Shown: positions 1 through 11,998 of the stretch, one piece after another
Numbering within the stretch: the stretch's first letter is position 1
Layout of the letters: each line of letters starts with the position of its first letter
Source of the DNA: Eleginops maclovinus
Lineage: Eukaryota > Chordata > Actinopteri > Perciformes > Eleginopidae
Direction: 5' to 3'
Assembly (NCBI RefSeq): GCF_036324505.1
Contig: NC_086363.1
Span: forward strand, 7,989,155 to 8,053,154
Length of the DNA: 64,000 bases
Notes under the pieces: generated by a model
The model's input: only the letters and a program-made list of their open reading frames with translations
The model's database searches: none
What the model was told of the DNA's origin: nothing
Made by a program: the position numbers and the translations under genes

Positions 1-1352
1 AAAAAGAAAATAGGTGAATACTTTGCATTTGACACATTCTCAGTATATTAATATTTGACAATCTCACATTTATAAGAGGTACAGAAGGCTTTTGATCCCT
101 ATCAAAGGCAACAAGTGTTGTCTTTAGGAAGGGGTTGTATCTGCATTAGCTGGTGGTGAATCATAATATGGCAAAATATGTTTTATTTTGTCGCTAAAAT
201 GTAAAGATAATAAATTAAATCGCTAATTAGCTCATTAAATCCTATTTTTTCAGCTCGACGTTGACGTATGACGTGGTCATATTACGCATGCTAGGACTCT
301 CTCACGTATAGGGGACGTTCAGCTGTTAAGTAGTAACATTTAATACTTTAATTTGTTAAAAATAAAGTTAGAGATGTTACATTTAAAATACACGTCTACC
401 CAGACATTTTGTCAAGAGAAACGAGATTGATGTGTCCCATCTTTTCTGACATTATTAGATTAGATTAGATTAGATTCAACTTTATTGTCATTGCACAGAG
501 TACAAGTACTAGGACAACGAAATGCAGTAGGGACAAATCAAAGGACGTTTCCAAATGTAAAGTTAACATTTTATATTGATTTATTTGTTTGGCATTATGA
601 TATGTTATATTTGGATGAGTAAAGCCATGACAGAACATTTGAGCAAGCTACTGCACATAATACATCTGTTGTTTTTCTAGCCAAATTATTTATGTTTACA
701 AGTCAAATATTCCTTTGTACTGATATTTTTTTTACAAAAATGTGTAAACATAGTTTATCAAAATTATTTTACTAAATAAAAAAGCTATAAAATGTGTAAG
801 GGTAATTTATTACCCGTAATGTATGTATGCAAATATAAAATAACAAGCTGTATCTCAAATATAAACTTTATATTTTAGTCATTCATTTGTTTTGAATCGC
901 TTTTTTGTCAAATGTTCCCACTTTCTGCTGTTGCCCTTTTGGCATGCATGTCATATCATGTGTTAAATATATGATTTTTTGTGTTTCACCTTTGTGTTTT
1001 ATTGTCACAATGTGGGACATGAACAATATGTTCAATAAAAAAACGAGCATAGACCGACTGGAAAGACTTTAAACAACTTTTTGCTGAATAAAACAACTCT
1101 CATTTACAAATACAAATATCACCCCAATATCTAACCTTAGAGCACCAGCTTTAAATCACGGCCGCGTTTCAGAAATTCCATCTGAAAGGAAAGCCCTTGT
1201 CACGTGATGCAGGCCCCTCCCCTTTGATGACGTTGCATTCCAGTAGTCCACGATTGTCGCAGGCTGATGTTGATACACGGACTACAAGGATGTGGATTCA
1301 CTATCACATTTGAACGTTTTTTTCTTGGTACTGTGACTGCAAACCGACGGAA
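1..1352. other. Intergenic / tmem181 upstream region
   Basis: AT-rich sequence with no exon that I can support, apart from one interspersed repeat near 454-530. From about 1150 to 1350 the base composition becomes GC-richer with several CpGs and a CACGTG-like E-box around 1201, which fits a TATA-less promoter and 5' UTR for tmem181. No transcription start can be fixed by eye. Confidence 0.5.
454..530 (-). repeat. Teleost interspersed repeat end with ATTAG tail
   Basis: Five-base ATTAG tandem copies run directly into a segment reading as 'caactttattgtcattgc' and on to 'gacaacgaaatgcag'. I recognise this as a very common teleost genomic repeat, probably the 3' terminus of a non-LTR retrotransposon, whose short tandem tail lies on its 3' side. 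That makes the element antisense here. The family name is uncertain. Only about 80 bp is present, so it is a strongly 5'-truncated copy. Confidence 0.5.
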
Positions 1353-4300
1353 ATGGAGCTGTAAGTGTTCGCTTTGTTCGGCGGATACTTCCGGGATTTG
1401 TTCCCCGTGTTTTACATGTGTGGGAGACCCTGTAGAACACCACTATTTAGCAGTTTACTGACATCTGTTACTGCTAGCATACAACTAGCATGGACGCTAG
1501 CAGTGTTGACAGATCCGCACCTTAATCCTCGATTAACCACAACAAACGTTATCTTTTGTGTGTTCTCTAACCAATGTCTTCCTGTGACAGATTGGCCCCC
1601 ATGCGGCTCTACACCCTGTCCAAAAGACATTTTGTCTTGGTCTTCGTTTGCTTTTTGATCTGCTTTGGCCTCACAGTCTTTATCGGGATTGCAGGTATGT
1701 CTAATATAAACACTTTTGCAACAATGCCAGAGCTGGGTGTGAGTCAGAAGTCATTTTAGCACAGGTGTTGAGATACAGAGGGAGTGAGCAAGTAATTATG
1801 CTATCAAGGCTGACAACACAATAAATATATTACCTTATTTCGATTTTCATTCTCATGTCTGGATAGTCCAGTAGTTCAGAATGTAAAGAATGTATGATTA
1901 ACATGTATTCCTTATTTGTGTAGGTCCTAGGATTATTGCTGAGCAAGAGCACAATGGTGATCAGTTACTTCTCAAAAACTTCTCAGTTAAGGTAAGCTAA
2001 AAGTTAAATCTAATTTAATTGGGATGTTTTTTTATTTTACAACATTACATTGTTTTTTACCCTGTGATTCTTTCCGCTTTTATTTTAATTTGATGCGTTG
2101 TTTTGTGTTAAAAGAAAACCTTAACGTGTTGTGTTATGTTATAAGCAAATGTGTCTACCTACTGGGAAAACATGTGTAACATCCTGTGTGTTTATTGACT
2201 TGAGTATCCTTTTAAATGATTATCAAACTAATGATGCCATTCATTATTTGTTTTCAGACTGGGCCCTTCAATCTAGTTTCTTCTCCACTCACCACCTACA
2301 ACCAGCAGCTATGGCTCACCTGTTTGATACAGGCTGAACACAGCAATAGTAAGACCACAGAATGAGCTACAGATGTTTACGATGAGACTAACATGTTGAG
2401 CACATATGACACACCACAAATAGCTTCCTTTTTATTTTGCAAGCACTACTGGCTTTTGCTGACAACAACATGTTCTCTGGTCTGTGTCAGTGGGGGACTT
2501 CCAGCAGCCTTTCGAAATCAATGTCGAGCTGAAGGGAGTGATGCAGGACGCCAGCGTGATACACATCAACACAGCGCACCAGAAATCACGAACGCTACAC
2601 TGTGGGGCTGTAAGTGTCAATCAGGAAACCCAGCCACTTTCCTCTCTCACAGCATGCTCGTTTATCATTAATCATTTAGTCAGGCAGCCGAGTTAATGAA
2701 ATGTCATTTATGATATGAAATGAGATAACAGTATAGTGGTGAGTGCAGGATTACATTTGATCATCATGCTGGATAGAGAGTGCACACTACAGTTTGATTG
2801 TTGATTGAACGAGAAGTGACGCAGCATTTCTTGTGTCCTTATAGAAATGTGATGAGATCATTGTGCTCCATCTTGGCTATCTGAACTACACCCAGTACCA
2901 GGTTATGGTCAGCTTCAAAGGCCTTGAAAATATCACGTATGAAATCAAGGTCAAGTTTGTGGTAAGTGAAAGACACTGGCAGGATTCTCTTCTGTTTTCT
3001 ATCCCTCATTGTTCTTAATTCCTTCTCAGTGGAAAACGTACAACCCCACCTTCTCGCAAGTGGAGATCTGGTTCCGGTTTGTCTTTGTGGTGTTGACCTT
3101 CATGGTGACGGTAAGAGCAAATATTACCTTTTATATGATCACAGTCTTGCCAAGTATGCCAATGGAAGATAACTAAGTAATGTAGATCAGTGACTTAAAT
3201 CAATATTTGCCCAATGCAGGACTAACATGTATTTCTCTGAATGTTGCAGTGTATGTTTGCGCACTCACTGAGGAAGTTTTCAATGAGGGACTGGGGCATA
3301 GAGCAGAAGTGGATGTCTATCCTGCTCCCTTTGCTGCTACTCTACAATGGTGAGCTTCAGCATTCAAATTGTACCCTTAAAACACAAGCTGTACAATCTG
3401 GCATCCCCATTATATCACCTTTTTTTAAACTGCACAATCAAAGAACATTCTTTAATGTGTCAACTGCAAATGTTACTCGGCCTTATTCATTGTAAAATAA
3501 GTCCTACTTAAAAGTGGAGCGTGTTGCTAATTCTGTTTTGTTGTTTTTGTTGTTCAGATCCATTTTTCCCGCTGTCTTTCCTGGTGAACAGCTGGTTTCC
3601 AGGCACGTTAGACGCTTTCTTCCAGGCTCTGTTCCTGTGCTCCCTGCTGCTCTTCTGGCTCTGTGTTTATCATGGCATCAGGGTTCAGGTGGGTCCAGTT
3701 CTACACCTACATATGTATATGAGGTGGAGTCTATCCTATATTTTGTGTTAAATTCTGTACTTCCATTATCCCAAATGTAAGCAACATTTCCCCCTTGTCC
3801 TAAACGGAGAACACATTCTGCACACATGCAATAAAATAATAAAAAGTATTAATTAATTATTAATTTTTAAACTGGATCAAGGATTAGTTAACAGCTACAA
3901 ACCTGACCAAACCTTAGCAACAGAATTACAATTTGTTTTCCTCTTGAAAGTGCTTTGTTCAGTGTTTAATCATTTAGAGCAGCTGTTTCACTTGTTTTTG
4001 AGAGGGGGAGACCTCTGTGGATAATTGGGCAGACAGCAGAGACAAAAACTCCTATTTTCCCCAGCTACTTCACCCCCAAACTGCTATTGTTATTGTTTTG
4101 TTTGAGTGACCCCTAGTGGCAAAAAATACATATTGTGCGTTTAAGGGTTTCCTCTCATTTGAAGCTTTTTAAAGCTTACTTCATGTGTTTGTGGTTTCCA
4201 CAGGGTGAGAGGAGATTTCTGACCTTCTACCTGCCTAAGCTGATCATTGTAGGTCTCCTGTGGCTCTCAGCTGTCACACTGGGCATATGGCAAACGTAAG

Positions 4301-5658
4301 TCTGACCCAACTGTCCACTAACAGCCTGAATAATAATGTGAATCACAGCAGGGCTGAATAGATTGACTCTTCCTCTGTATTTGCAGGGTCAATGAACTCC
4401 AAGACCCTACCTATCAGTATAAAGTGGACATAGTGAACTTCCAGGTGAGACTGCTTTTTGGATGGTTATGGTTGTGGTAGAGGTTTCTGGAAAGGCCTGT
4501 TATATTTGGTGGCACCGGGGGGAAATTCACAAGCAATGGACTGCGAATGCTGATAACACCAGCATCAGCACCCACTGTCTGCTCCCTATAAAGCTCTGTT
4601 GTTGATATTCTGTGAATTTGCACCTCAATGTTTCTGTCTTTTTTATGTTGCCCAGCAGGTTTAATAAAGACCTGTTTTATTCCTGCAGGGTATGAAGGTC
4701 TTCTTCCTGATTGTAGTTGCCTTCTACATCCTTTACTTGATCTTCCTGGTCGTCAGAGCTTGTTCTGAACTTAAGAACATGCCTTACTCAGGTATCACAG
4801 CACGACACACCTCTGATTTGATCACAGTGATTGCTTTACCATGGTAACATTAACCTGCCGTTTGTTTTCAATCACTAGATCTCCGGCTCCGGTTTTTGAC
4901 AGCGCTGACCTTTGTGGTCCTTGTTATAAGGTATGGTATTAAGTGAATCCTAAGAGGCCTGTTTAAAAGCCTATTTGTGGTTGATTAGGTTTGAAATGAC
5001 CCTGTTTCTCTTTCTCCTCCAGCATGGTCATTCTCTACCTGAGGTTTGGTGCCAAGGCTCTCCAAAACAACTTTGTCGCTGCACTGTCTACTCATTACCA
5101 GAACTATATCCTTTTAAAAATGTCATTTTTAGACAATGACTTGAATTTCATATTCCATGTGAGACACCATGTTGAGGTCTTAAATAGTGATGAATGGTTC
5201 CTTGACTCCAGACATACCAGCTGAATTTTTATCATTCTATGGTCTACTCAACTTTTACTTGTACACATTGGCATTTGTGTATTCCCCCTCCAAAAATGCA
5301 CTTTATGGTAGGTAATACAGCACCATTTAAAACCCATTGGGTAAGATAATGAATCAAATTATGAATCTTAACTGATTTTGTTTATTTTGCAGACTCGCAG
5401 TTGAAGGATAACCCTGCTTTCTCCATGCTAAATGACTCAGATGATGAAGTAATATATGGGTAAGCATTTCTTTATGTAATTGCCTATGAGGTTCTCCCTC
5501 CCTACAGTTTGGGAGGTAACATTTGTCGTGAACTTGTATAAACCAGCAGATGTTCTCTTTTTCTTCTTTAAAGAAGTGATTATGAAGACATGCCTTTACA
5601 AAACGGACGCGCTATCAAAGCAACCGCCAAGTACCAGGATGAGACTGACAGTGACTGA
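1353..5658 (+). CDS. tmem181: Transmembrane protein 181 (17 coding exons)
   Basis: TMEM181 is a multi-pass membrane protein with a luminal domain followed by a seven-helix, Wntless-like membrane region; in human cells it has been implicated as a host factor for a bacterial cytolethal distending toxin. Exons: 1353-1360, 1591-1694, 1924-1991, 2258-2348, 2491-2609, 2845-2961, 3030-3110, 3250-3349, 3558-3688, 4204-4295, 4387-4444, 4689-4791, 4879-4930, 5023-5105, 5218-5307, 5393-5459, 5574-5658. Joined they give 1449 nt, 482 aa. A signal-anchor-like helix lies at residues 17-37 (MRLYTLSKRHF precedes it), an NYT glycosylation sequon is in exon 6, the motif SLRKFSMRDWGIEQKWM follows the second helix, and the acidic tail ends ...ETDSD. 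Exon 1 contributes only MEL (8 nt), so a different upstream first exon is possible. All introns are GT-AG except intron 14. The gene converges on dynlt1. Confidence 0.95.
5106..5217 (+). other. tmem181: U12-type AT-AC intron of tmem181 (intron 14)
   Basis: The intron begins ATATCCTTTT, the textbook minor-spliceosome AT-AC donor. Near its end is TTCCTTGAC (5198-5206), a match to the U12 branch-site consensus TTCCTTRAY, with the branch adenosine 12 nt before the terminal AC at 5216-5217. Only this AT-AC boundary keeps frame: it joins ...HYQN to SAEFLSFYG, the expected TMEM181 sequence. No GT-AG alternative in the 112-nt interval gives that join. Confidence 0.88.
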
Positions 5659-6870
5659 TGGGATCCCTGACTGCCATGTTGCTCCTCTTCTGTGTCCCTG
5701 TTGGAAACTACAGGAATACAATACAACAAAATATCATGTGTAGATGTAAATAAGGAGTAATTGCATTGGTGATACAGAATGCTAGACTGTAAGTGTACAT
5801 AATTATATTTTTAAAAGAAGTTCCATCTCTACTCAATGTACTGTCCTTTTGCTTTAAGTTGGGGCATGTAGCCACTTTCCAGTTTCAAGTTTGTAAAGTT
5901 TTCCTTATACCCAGCAGCATTTATTCACAAGCCGATATTCAGTTAATCGGGTAAAGTGCTAATATCGATTGGGGATTTTTTCGGGGCAGAAATCAATGTT
6001 ATTTTTAATGCTTTGTGTTGAACCACTGTTGTCTCTCTATTGCACTGCGTGGTTTTTGCGATTCCTTTCAGCTCTCTGACAATAATGATAATGTATTTTT
6101 ATGGCCAAAGCTGAGTAGGCCTATACTGCAGGTAGAAAGTAAAAGAAACGTGTCCCACAGCAGCAGACTCAAACACAACATCAGTGATTTGACGGGGGAA
6201 TAAAAAAGTGCCAAAGCAGTGTTGGCTGTTAACAATATCTTTTTTTCTCCCAACATATTTTTAAGAATACAAAGAGAGCCTTATCGCTGGAGTAAGCACT
6301 ACTTCATTTTTAACACTCTTCCTACTAACTCATGCAAAGCAGCTTTGTAATTGCACTTGTGTCAGAATTTAATTTATTTGCTGAAATGTAGGACATTTGA
6401 TACTGTATTATCTGACTGGATGAGTGGCGTTTGAGTAAATGTGTGGATTTTACACCACTATGTAAATGGACTACTGATTTATCATGAACATTTCTTATCC
6501 CAGCATGAACAGTGGTTACACTATTGGCCAAATGTATTTTGCCTTATGTAGAACATATTTAAAGTATTGCTTTTGTCCCGTAGCTTTCCTAACATTGCTT
6601 ACATGCATTGTTTTATATACTTTAAAACAAATATCTCTATATGTATTCTAATCAAGATGGTGCCTTGTCTTTACATTTGTTCAAAATGTTCTGCAGTCTT
6701 GAATTTGTAAATGCTTTGACATAAATGTACATTTTTGATTCAAGGTGATTAAGTGATATTGTGGGTCCGGATATTTTGGATGTTTTTGTAATTTTTGTTG
6801 CTTCATGAAAAAAAAAGCTGTAAATGTAGCACTTTAATTTCACATGTAAATAAAGCAAAGTATACACAGC
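5659..6870 (+). other. tmem181: tmem181 3' UTR
   Basis: The 1.2 kb after the stop codon is AT-rich with no further splice-consistent coding sequence. It ends at a canonical AATAAA at 6849-6854. Short ORFs here have no recognisable similarity. Confidence 0.7.
6849..6854 (+). terminator. tmem181: tmem181 polyadenylation signal
   Basis: AATAAA about 1.19 kb after the tmem181 stop and the last such hexamer before the convergent dynlt1. Cleavage 10-30 nt downstream would fall within or beyond the opposing dynlt1 signal. Confidence 0.7.
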
Positions 6871-6873
6871 AGT

Positions 6874-6879
6874 TTTATT
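6874..6879 (-). terminator. dynlt1: dynlt1 polyadenylation signal
   Basis: Plus-strand TTTATT, that is AATAAA on the minus strand, 135 nt after the dynlt1 stop codon. It lies 19 bp past the opposing tmem181 signal, so the two transcripts probably overlap at their 3' ends. Confidence 0.65.
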
Positions 6880-7013
6880 TCAATGAATCGCTCTTTATAT
6901 AAAAACACACGTTTTCATTCAAATAGAGCCAGCTTGACCAAACATAACAGGCGGGTTCTGAAAAACATATAGAGACCCAAATATTTCTATCACACAGGTA
7001 CATTGTAGTGGGT

Positions 7014-8493
7014 TCAAATTGCCAGCCCAAAAACAGTGACGATGCAGTACATAGACTTGTTCTCCCATCTCACCGCACAGCTTCCTGTTGGGTGTAATGC
7101 ACAACAAATTCAGTATGCACTTCAAATGTACACATTTATATTTACTGAAAAAAATACAGTTTATGAAAGCTAACCATTCAAAAATTAGAAGAGTAAACAA
7201 TCATTTAATTCAATGTCATTACTGTATTTTACCATCAGTAGAGTTGTCCCAGAAGCATGTGCTCGCTGTTTGCAGACCTGCTCCGTTTTTCTGCATGATG
7301 ATACAGGTAACTGTGGGGAAAATATACATTACTTTTCAATACCAAGCCAAAGAACCATCAGAATATATTTTGTTTTACTGCTGCAGGGTACCAATATATT
7401 TGAAAGGCTTCCCCAGCTTGCTGAGTTGACTGAGGCACTGCTCCACTACGCTGGTGGTCCACTGGTTCACTCGGCTGTGCTGGTAGGCATTTGCTCCTAT
7501 GGTGGCTTCCACTGACTACAGAGACAATTTAAATAACATGGTATTATTATGGAACAGATCAACAGTGTTGGGACGAAATGAAGTACATTCACTGTATTAA
7601 AGCACAATTTACAAACTTGTAATTGACCAATACTTTCAAATGTTGCTACTTCATACTTTAAAACTAATACAGTTTAGAGGGAAATATTGTATGTATTACT
7701 GTTCTACATGTATTTGACAACTTAAGCTCCCTCTTACTTTTTAGATTTAGAATAATAATACTTTATAATAATATAATAGATTCATATTGAAGCATCCATT
7801 ACTCGGGCCAGTAATGGGCCATTCTGCATTATAAATAGTTTTACGTTTTGTACCTAAAGTATAGTTTTCTGTTCATACTTTTGCGCTTCTGCTTGAGTGA
7901 TATTGTGAATGCAGGAATTTGACTTGTAACAGTATTACAATGTGGTATTGCTACAAGTGGATAAAGAACACTTTTACACAGGTCATACCTTCTATTAGCA
8001 TTGCAATCATACTGGAATACAACAGAGTTTTATGAAATAATGCATAAAACACAACTTAATCAGAATATTGAAATGAATATAACTGATCATTATACTAGCA
8101 CATGAAGGACGGTGCATAGCAACCGTTACGGTGTCCTTAGCAACCAACAGTTTGTTAAACACGTTTGAAATGTCAGCGGTAGTCGATCTCTATTTTCAGG
8201 ATGAACCAAAAGCCAGTGTGTCATTTTGCTTACTTCTTTTATTATTTTGCTCACTTCATCAACGACGAATGCAGTCTGTCGGGTTAAAAACAAAACAGTT
8301 CAGTTTAAGCTAGCCTGTAGACATGGCTGCAGGTCTTGTACTTTCTGAACAAACAGTTAAAGTAACAACATAGAAAACACTTAGATTAATGTTCTGGTTC
8401 TGGAAAGAGTGTATTCTATTTGATACATTTATATGTAATTACTAATCTGAGTTATAACAAACTCACCTCTTCTTCTGTCTGATCATCGTCCAT
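7014..8493 (-). CDS. dynlt1: Dynein light chain Tctex-type 1 (5 coding exons)
   Basis: Small dimeric light chain that binds the cytoplasmic dynein intermediate chain and some cargoes. Exons in transcript order: 8493-8467 (MDDDQTEEE), 8275-8234 ([14 protein letters not shown]), 7515-7392, 7310-7233, 7084-7014. They total 342 nt and give 113 aa, exactly the human length. Exon 3 carries the [13 protein letters not shown] motif and the helix [14 protein letters not shown]; exon 4 has [15 protein letters not shown]; exon 5 ends [19 protein letters not shown]. All boundaries keep phase. The exon 3 donor (GTACCC) is weak. A single small exon 2 of 42 nt is typical of the family. It faces tmem181 tail to tail, as in mammals. 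Confidence 0.95.
7575..7975. repeat. Decayed teleost interspersed repeat in dynlt1 intron 2
   Basis: Segments such as 'acttgtaacagtattacaatgtggtattg' (7923-7951) and the recurring short runs of act/agt resemble the abundant teleost repeat whose other end reads as the element at 8607-8743. The copy is strongly diverged and its ends are not visible. It lies between dynlt1 exons 2 and 3. Confidence 0.35.
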
Positions 8494-10537
8494 TGCTATT
8501 GCCTCCGTAATGAACCAAGGGTTCTTTAGTAATAGGACTTCCGGTCTTGTGTCTTCAGAATAAGAGCACCGACTGAAACCCATAAGTGATCTGCTTTCGT
8601 GGTAAACAGTGGTGGAAGAAGTATTCAGATTCATTACTTGAGTAAAAAAGTACCAATGCATGCTCAAAGTTCGGCAAATATCACGTACTTAAATGTACAG
8701 AATTATTAATAGCACATTAAAAGTAAAAGTAGTAATTCTGCAGTTAAGTTGAAAACGAAAGATTTGTGAAACATTACATTTAAAAACATTCGAAGATAAA
8801 ACGTTTACAATGAATAAATAGTCGTAAATCTATGTAGTCAGGCACTTATTGATCGTTTGGATAAATGATTAGTCTACACATAATGTCCAATCTAATAAAC
8901 ATTGCCCTCTTCAAGTGACCAGAGTTTCTTCAATCTATGAAAATTCCTGAAACAACAGTCTTTTGTAAAACTGAAAAACCCCCACAATTTGCTTTTAAAT
9001 GGTTTGGTATATTAACTACAAAAAAGACTTTTCGGCACCATCAAACTCTTAACACTAAACTATGATCGATGTACATGCATTACAAACATCCCGAGACCGG
9101 TAAACACCGCCCCTGTTGGTTCAGGTTTAGAAATTGTTGTTACATGACACTAAACTGACGTCGTTTTTATTCCAATTAACGTTGAGAGGATAGGTTCAGG
9201 TAAGATACCTGAAGAAATGCTACAACTAACCAGCTCTTTTTGCATTGCGTATATAATAATTTCTCCTCACAATCTGTGTGTTTTAAATGTAATGTTGAAG
9301 ATAATTTAAAGTGTTTTTTGTCGTGTTAGTTGTATTGCTAACGTCTGATTATTGCTAGCTACACGACGCCACCTGATGTGCTAGCTGAATTAGCATCTGG
9401 CGACATGGGCTGCTAGATGTGACAGTGTGAGAAATACATACATTTGTAATCTACTATTGCCCTAGTCACGCTCATTATGTCTGTATTACAATGTAATGTC
9501 AGCTAACTACCGAAAAAAACATTGCTTATTAAATCTGAAAGAATCGCCATGCCAAGCAGTTTAGGCTGTCTCTCTGACCTTGGCCCAAAGCAGCTAACGT
9601 CACGGTAACTATCTTATAATTACGTACTTTCCTTGCCTTCATCCCACGCTGTTGCTGATAAATAATGCTATGTTACGCTATTTAAGAGTTTATGTTAAAA
9701 TTAAAATATAACTTAGGTGTTGCTCGTCGGTTCTCGTTCACGTCGAAGTTCAAAGCCATTGGGCGTGGTTTAGCATAACTGCGTACTGTACTCTCTCAGT
9801 TCTAAATAATTTTAATTACGTTTTTGAAACAATTTCAAAAAAAGTTTAATGAGTTGGTATTACATTTTTTCGTTCCACTTTGAAACCAAATTTTATTTTG
9901 ACGTTTACTTTATCAGATCTACCGAAAGCTGTGAAAGTTTCACTGCGAGCTTGTGACACAGTGTCGGTGAAATGAGTTTTCATTTATGCATGGTTTAATT
10001 GTATTATCACTGTGATATTTTAACGAGTTTAACACACTTTCTCATATTATTATTGGCCCACAGTTGCCACTATATGAATATTTTCGGACTACTATGCAAA
10101 ATACACGGAAAATGTATAAGCTGCTGAAGTTACCGAGTTCTGTGGTTCCGTCACGAGAGGGAGACAGACCTCTATGAGTCGTTGTGGCACTACCTCTCAA
10201 AGGTAAACCTTTTTATTATGTTCCTTTTATACCATACACACGACCCCGTCATTAGAACAAGTTGTAATTGATCCCAATCGCATATTTGACAGAATAAACA
10301 ATCACGTGTACGTATATTAAAGGTGTAGAGAGCAATTTAAGGTATTCTTTGTTAGGGATAACTTATTGGCCAAAAGCACGTCACGTGACCAGAAATACAA
10401 CCGACTCGCTTCACAACTATAACGTTATTCAACAAACGCATGCGTTCGTATTCATTTATTGCAGGCAAATCTTTCTAAAACATAAAAATGTGCGTTTTCG
10501 ATGTTCACTGTGTTTTGTCATTATAAAAAGCCTGTTG
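8494..10537. other. Intergenic region between dynlt1 and the snRNA array
   Basis: Holds the dynlt1 promoter side (8494-8600), an interspersed repeat (8607-8743), then AT-rich sequence with no supported gene. From roughly 10330 it is a diverged version of the U2 upstream flank seen in the array: the order of short blocks around 'gaccagaaatacaac' matches 'gactagaaataacat' of later units. This makes it the decayed left edge of the array. A short open stretch ending in a GT donor at about 10200 could be an exon but matches nothing I know. Confidence 0.5.
8607..8743 (+). repeat. Common teleost interspersed repeat (AGAAGTATTCAGAT type)
   Basis: Begins 'cagtggtggaagaagtattc' and continues through 'acttgagtaaaa', 'agtaccaatgc' and 'aaaagtaaaagtag'. 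I know this pattern as a high-copy teleost element of probable non-autonomous DNA-transposon or SINE origin; the class is not certain. It sits just upstream of dynlt1. Confidence 0.55.
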
Positions 10538-10555
10538 AACCGTCACTAAAAGGTG
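10538..10555 (+). promoter_or_regulatory. Proximal sequence element of U2 copy 1
   Basis: AACCGTCACTAAAAGGTG, positioned -60 to -43 from the U2 start, fits the vertebrate snRNA PSE (ACCNTNACNNNAAARG-like) bound by SNAPc. It differs at two bases from the PSE shared by all other copies. Confidence 0.7.
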
Positions 10556-10597
10556 CAGTGCGGCGAGCCACTCCTTTCCTGCCGACCCATCTGCAGT

Positions 10598-10785
10598 ATC
10601 GCTTCTCGGCCTTTTGGCTAAGATCAAGTGTAGTATCTGTTCTTATCAGTTTAATATCTGATACGTCCCCTACCCGGGGACCATATATTAAATTGATTTT
10701 TGGAATAGGGAGATGGAATAGGGGCTTGCTCCGTCCACTCCACGCATCGACCTGGTATTGCAGTACCTCCAGGAACGGTGCACCC
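10598..10785 (+). ncRNA. RNU2: U2 spliceosomal RNA, copy 1
   Basis: 188-nt U2 snRNA, the length of human U2, starting ATCGCTTCTCGGCC and ending GGTGCACCC. It contains the branch-site recognition element GTAGTA, the Sm site GATTTTTGG and the 3' stem-loops. This copy has an 'alpha' 3' flank (ccatgttgaatataaac...) and the most diverged upstream flank, as expected at an array edge. U2 pairs with the intron branch site in the major spliceosome and is transcribed by RNA polymerase II. Confidence 0.96.
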
Positions 10786-11304
10786 CCTCTCCATGTTGAA
10801 TATAAACACTATTTCTGAGAGCTCCGGTGTTAATCCAATATGACCCACTATACGTTGGAATACGTACCTACTTCATTGCTCGTGTAATGGTTGAAAACAT
10901 AATACATACCACTATTTCACTGAGTATGTTGGTAGTTTTCTTTCCTATGGTTCTGCTCATTCCAAAAAGGGGACATATGTTGCTAATGTGCTTTCATAGC
11001 CTGAGAAGCACGACATAGTTGAATGTATTTTAGTTATTCATTCATTCTGTGGTGTAATGCACTCAAATACAACTGTCCTGTAGTAGCTGCTAACTTTGAG
11101 GTACTTTAGTAGTGATGGCTAATTGTCCAGACGGACATCATGTGACTAGAAATAACATTAACTGGCTTCACTATCATAACATTTTCTAACAAGATTGTCC
11201 AATCAGAGTCATTTTTCAGTGATGAATGGTACTAAAAGATGAGCAAACATGAAAAGGCATGTTTTCATTTGTTGCTGTGTTTTGTAATTATAAAAAGCCT
11301 GTTG

Positions 11305-11322
11305 AACCGTCACTGAAAGGAG
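11305..11322 (+). promoter_or_regulatory. Proximal sequence element of U2 copy 2
   Basis: AACCGTCACTGAAAGGAG at -60 to -43, identical in the remaining intact copies. A CCAAT box lies further upstream at about -170. Confidence 0.75.
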
Positions 11323-11364
11323 CAGTGCGGCGAGTCACTCCTTTCCTGCCGACCCATCTGCAGT

Positions 11365-11552
11365 ATCGCTTCTCGGCCTTTTGGCTAAGATCAAGTGTAG
11401 TATCTGTTCTTATCAGTTTAATATCTGATACGTCCCCTACCCGGGGACCATATATTAAATTGATTTTTGGAATAGGGAGATGGAATAGGGGCTTGCTCCG
11501 TCCACTCCACGCATCGACCTGGTATTGCAGTACCTCCAGGAACGGTGCACCC
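11365..11552 (+). ncRNA. RNU2: U2 spliceosomal RNA, copy 2
   Basis: 188 nt, by eye identical to copy 1 from ATCGCTTCTCGG to GTGCACCC, with alpha 3' flank. It begins 767 nt after copy 1. The downstream spacer continues into the assembly gap. Confidence 0.96.
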
Positions 11553-11998
11553 CCTCTCCATGTTGAATATAAACACTATTTCTGAGAGCTCCGGTGTTAA
11601 TCCAATATGACCCACTATACGTTGTGTTGGAATTTATGATAAAAGCTATAAATGCTCAAGCTCATGCTCACTTGATCATGTGACCCAAGGGTACAGGAAT
11701 ACTACCTACTTCATTGCTCGTGTAATGGTTGAAAACATAATACATACCACTATTTCACTGAGTATGTTGGTAGTTTTCTTTCCTATGGTTCTGCTCATTC
11801 CAAAAAGGGGACATTTGTTGCTAATGTGCTTTCATAGCCTGAGAAGCACAACATAGTTGAATGTATTTTAGTTATTTATTCATTCATTCTGTGGTGTAAT
11901 GCACTCAAATACAACTGTCCTGTAGTAGCTGCTAACTTTGAGGTACTTTAGTAGTGATGGCTAATTGTCCAGACGGACATCATGTGACTAGAATAACA

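Noticed and set aside
10501..10818. 105-aa open frame (and equivalents at 11259, 14693, 16203, 17046, 19446 and antisense 96-aa frames)
   Set aside because: These run through the U2 promoter and U2 RNA gene. They repeat because the RNA gene repeats; they are not proteins.
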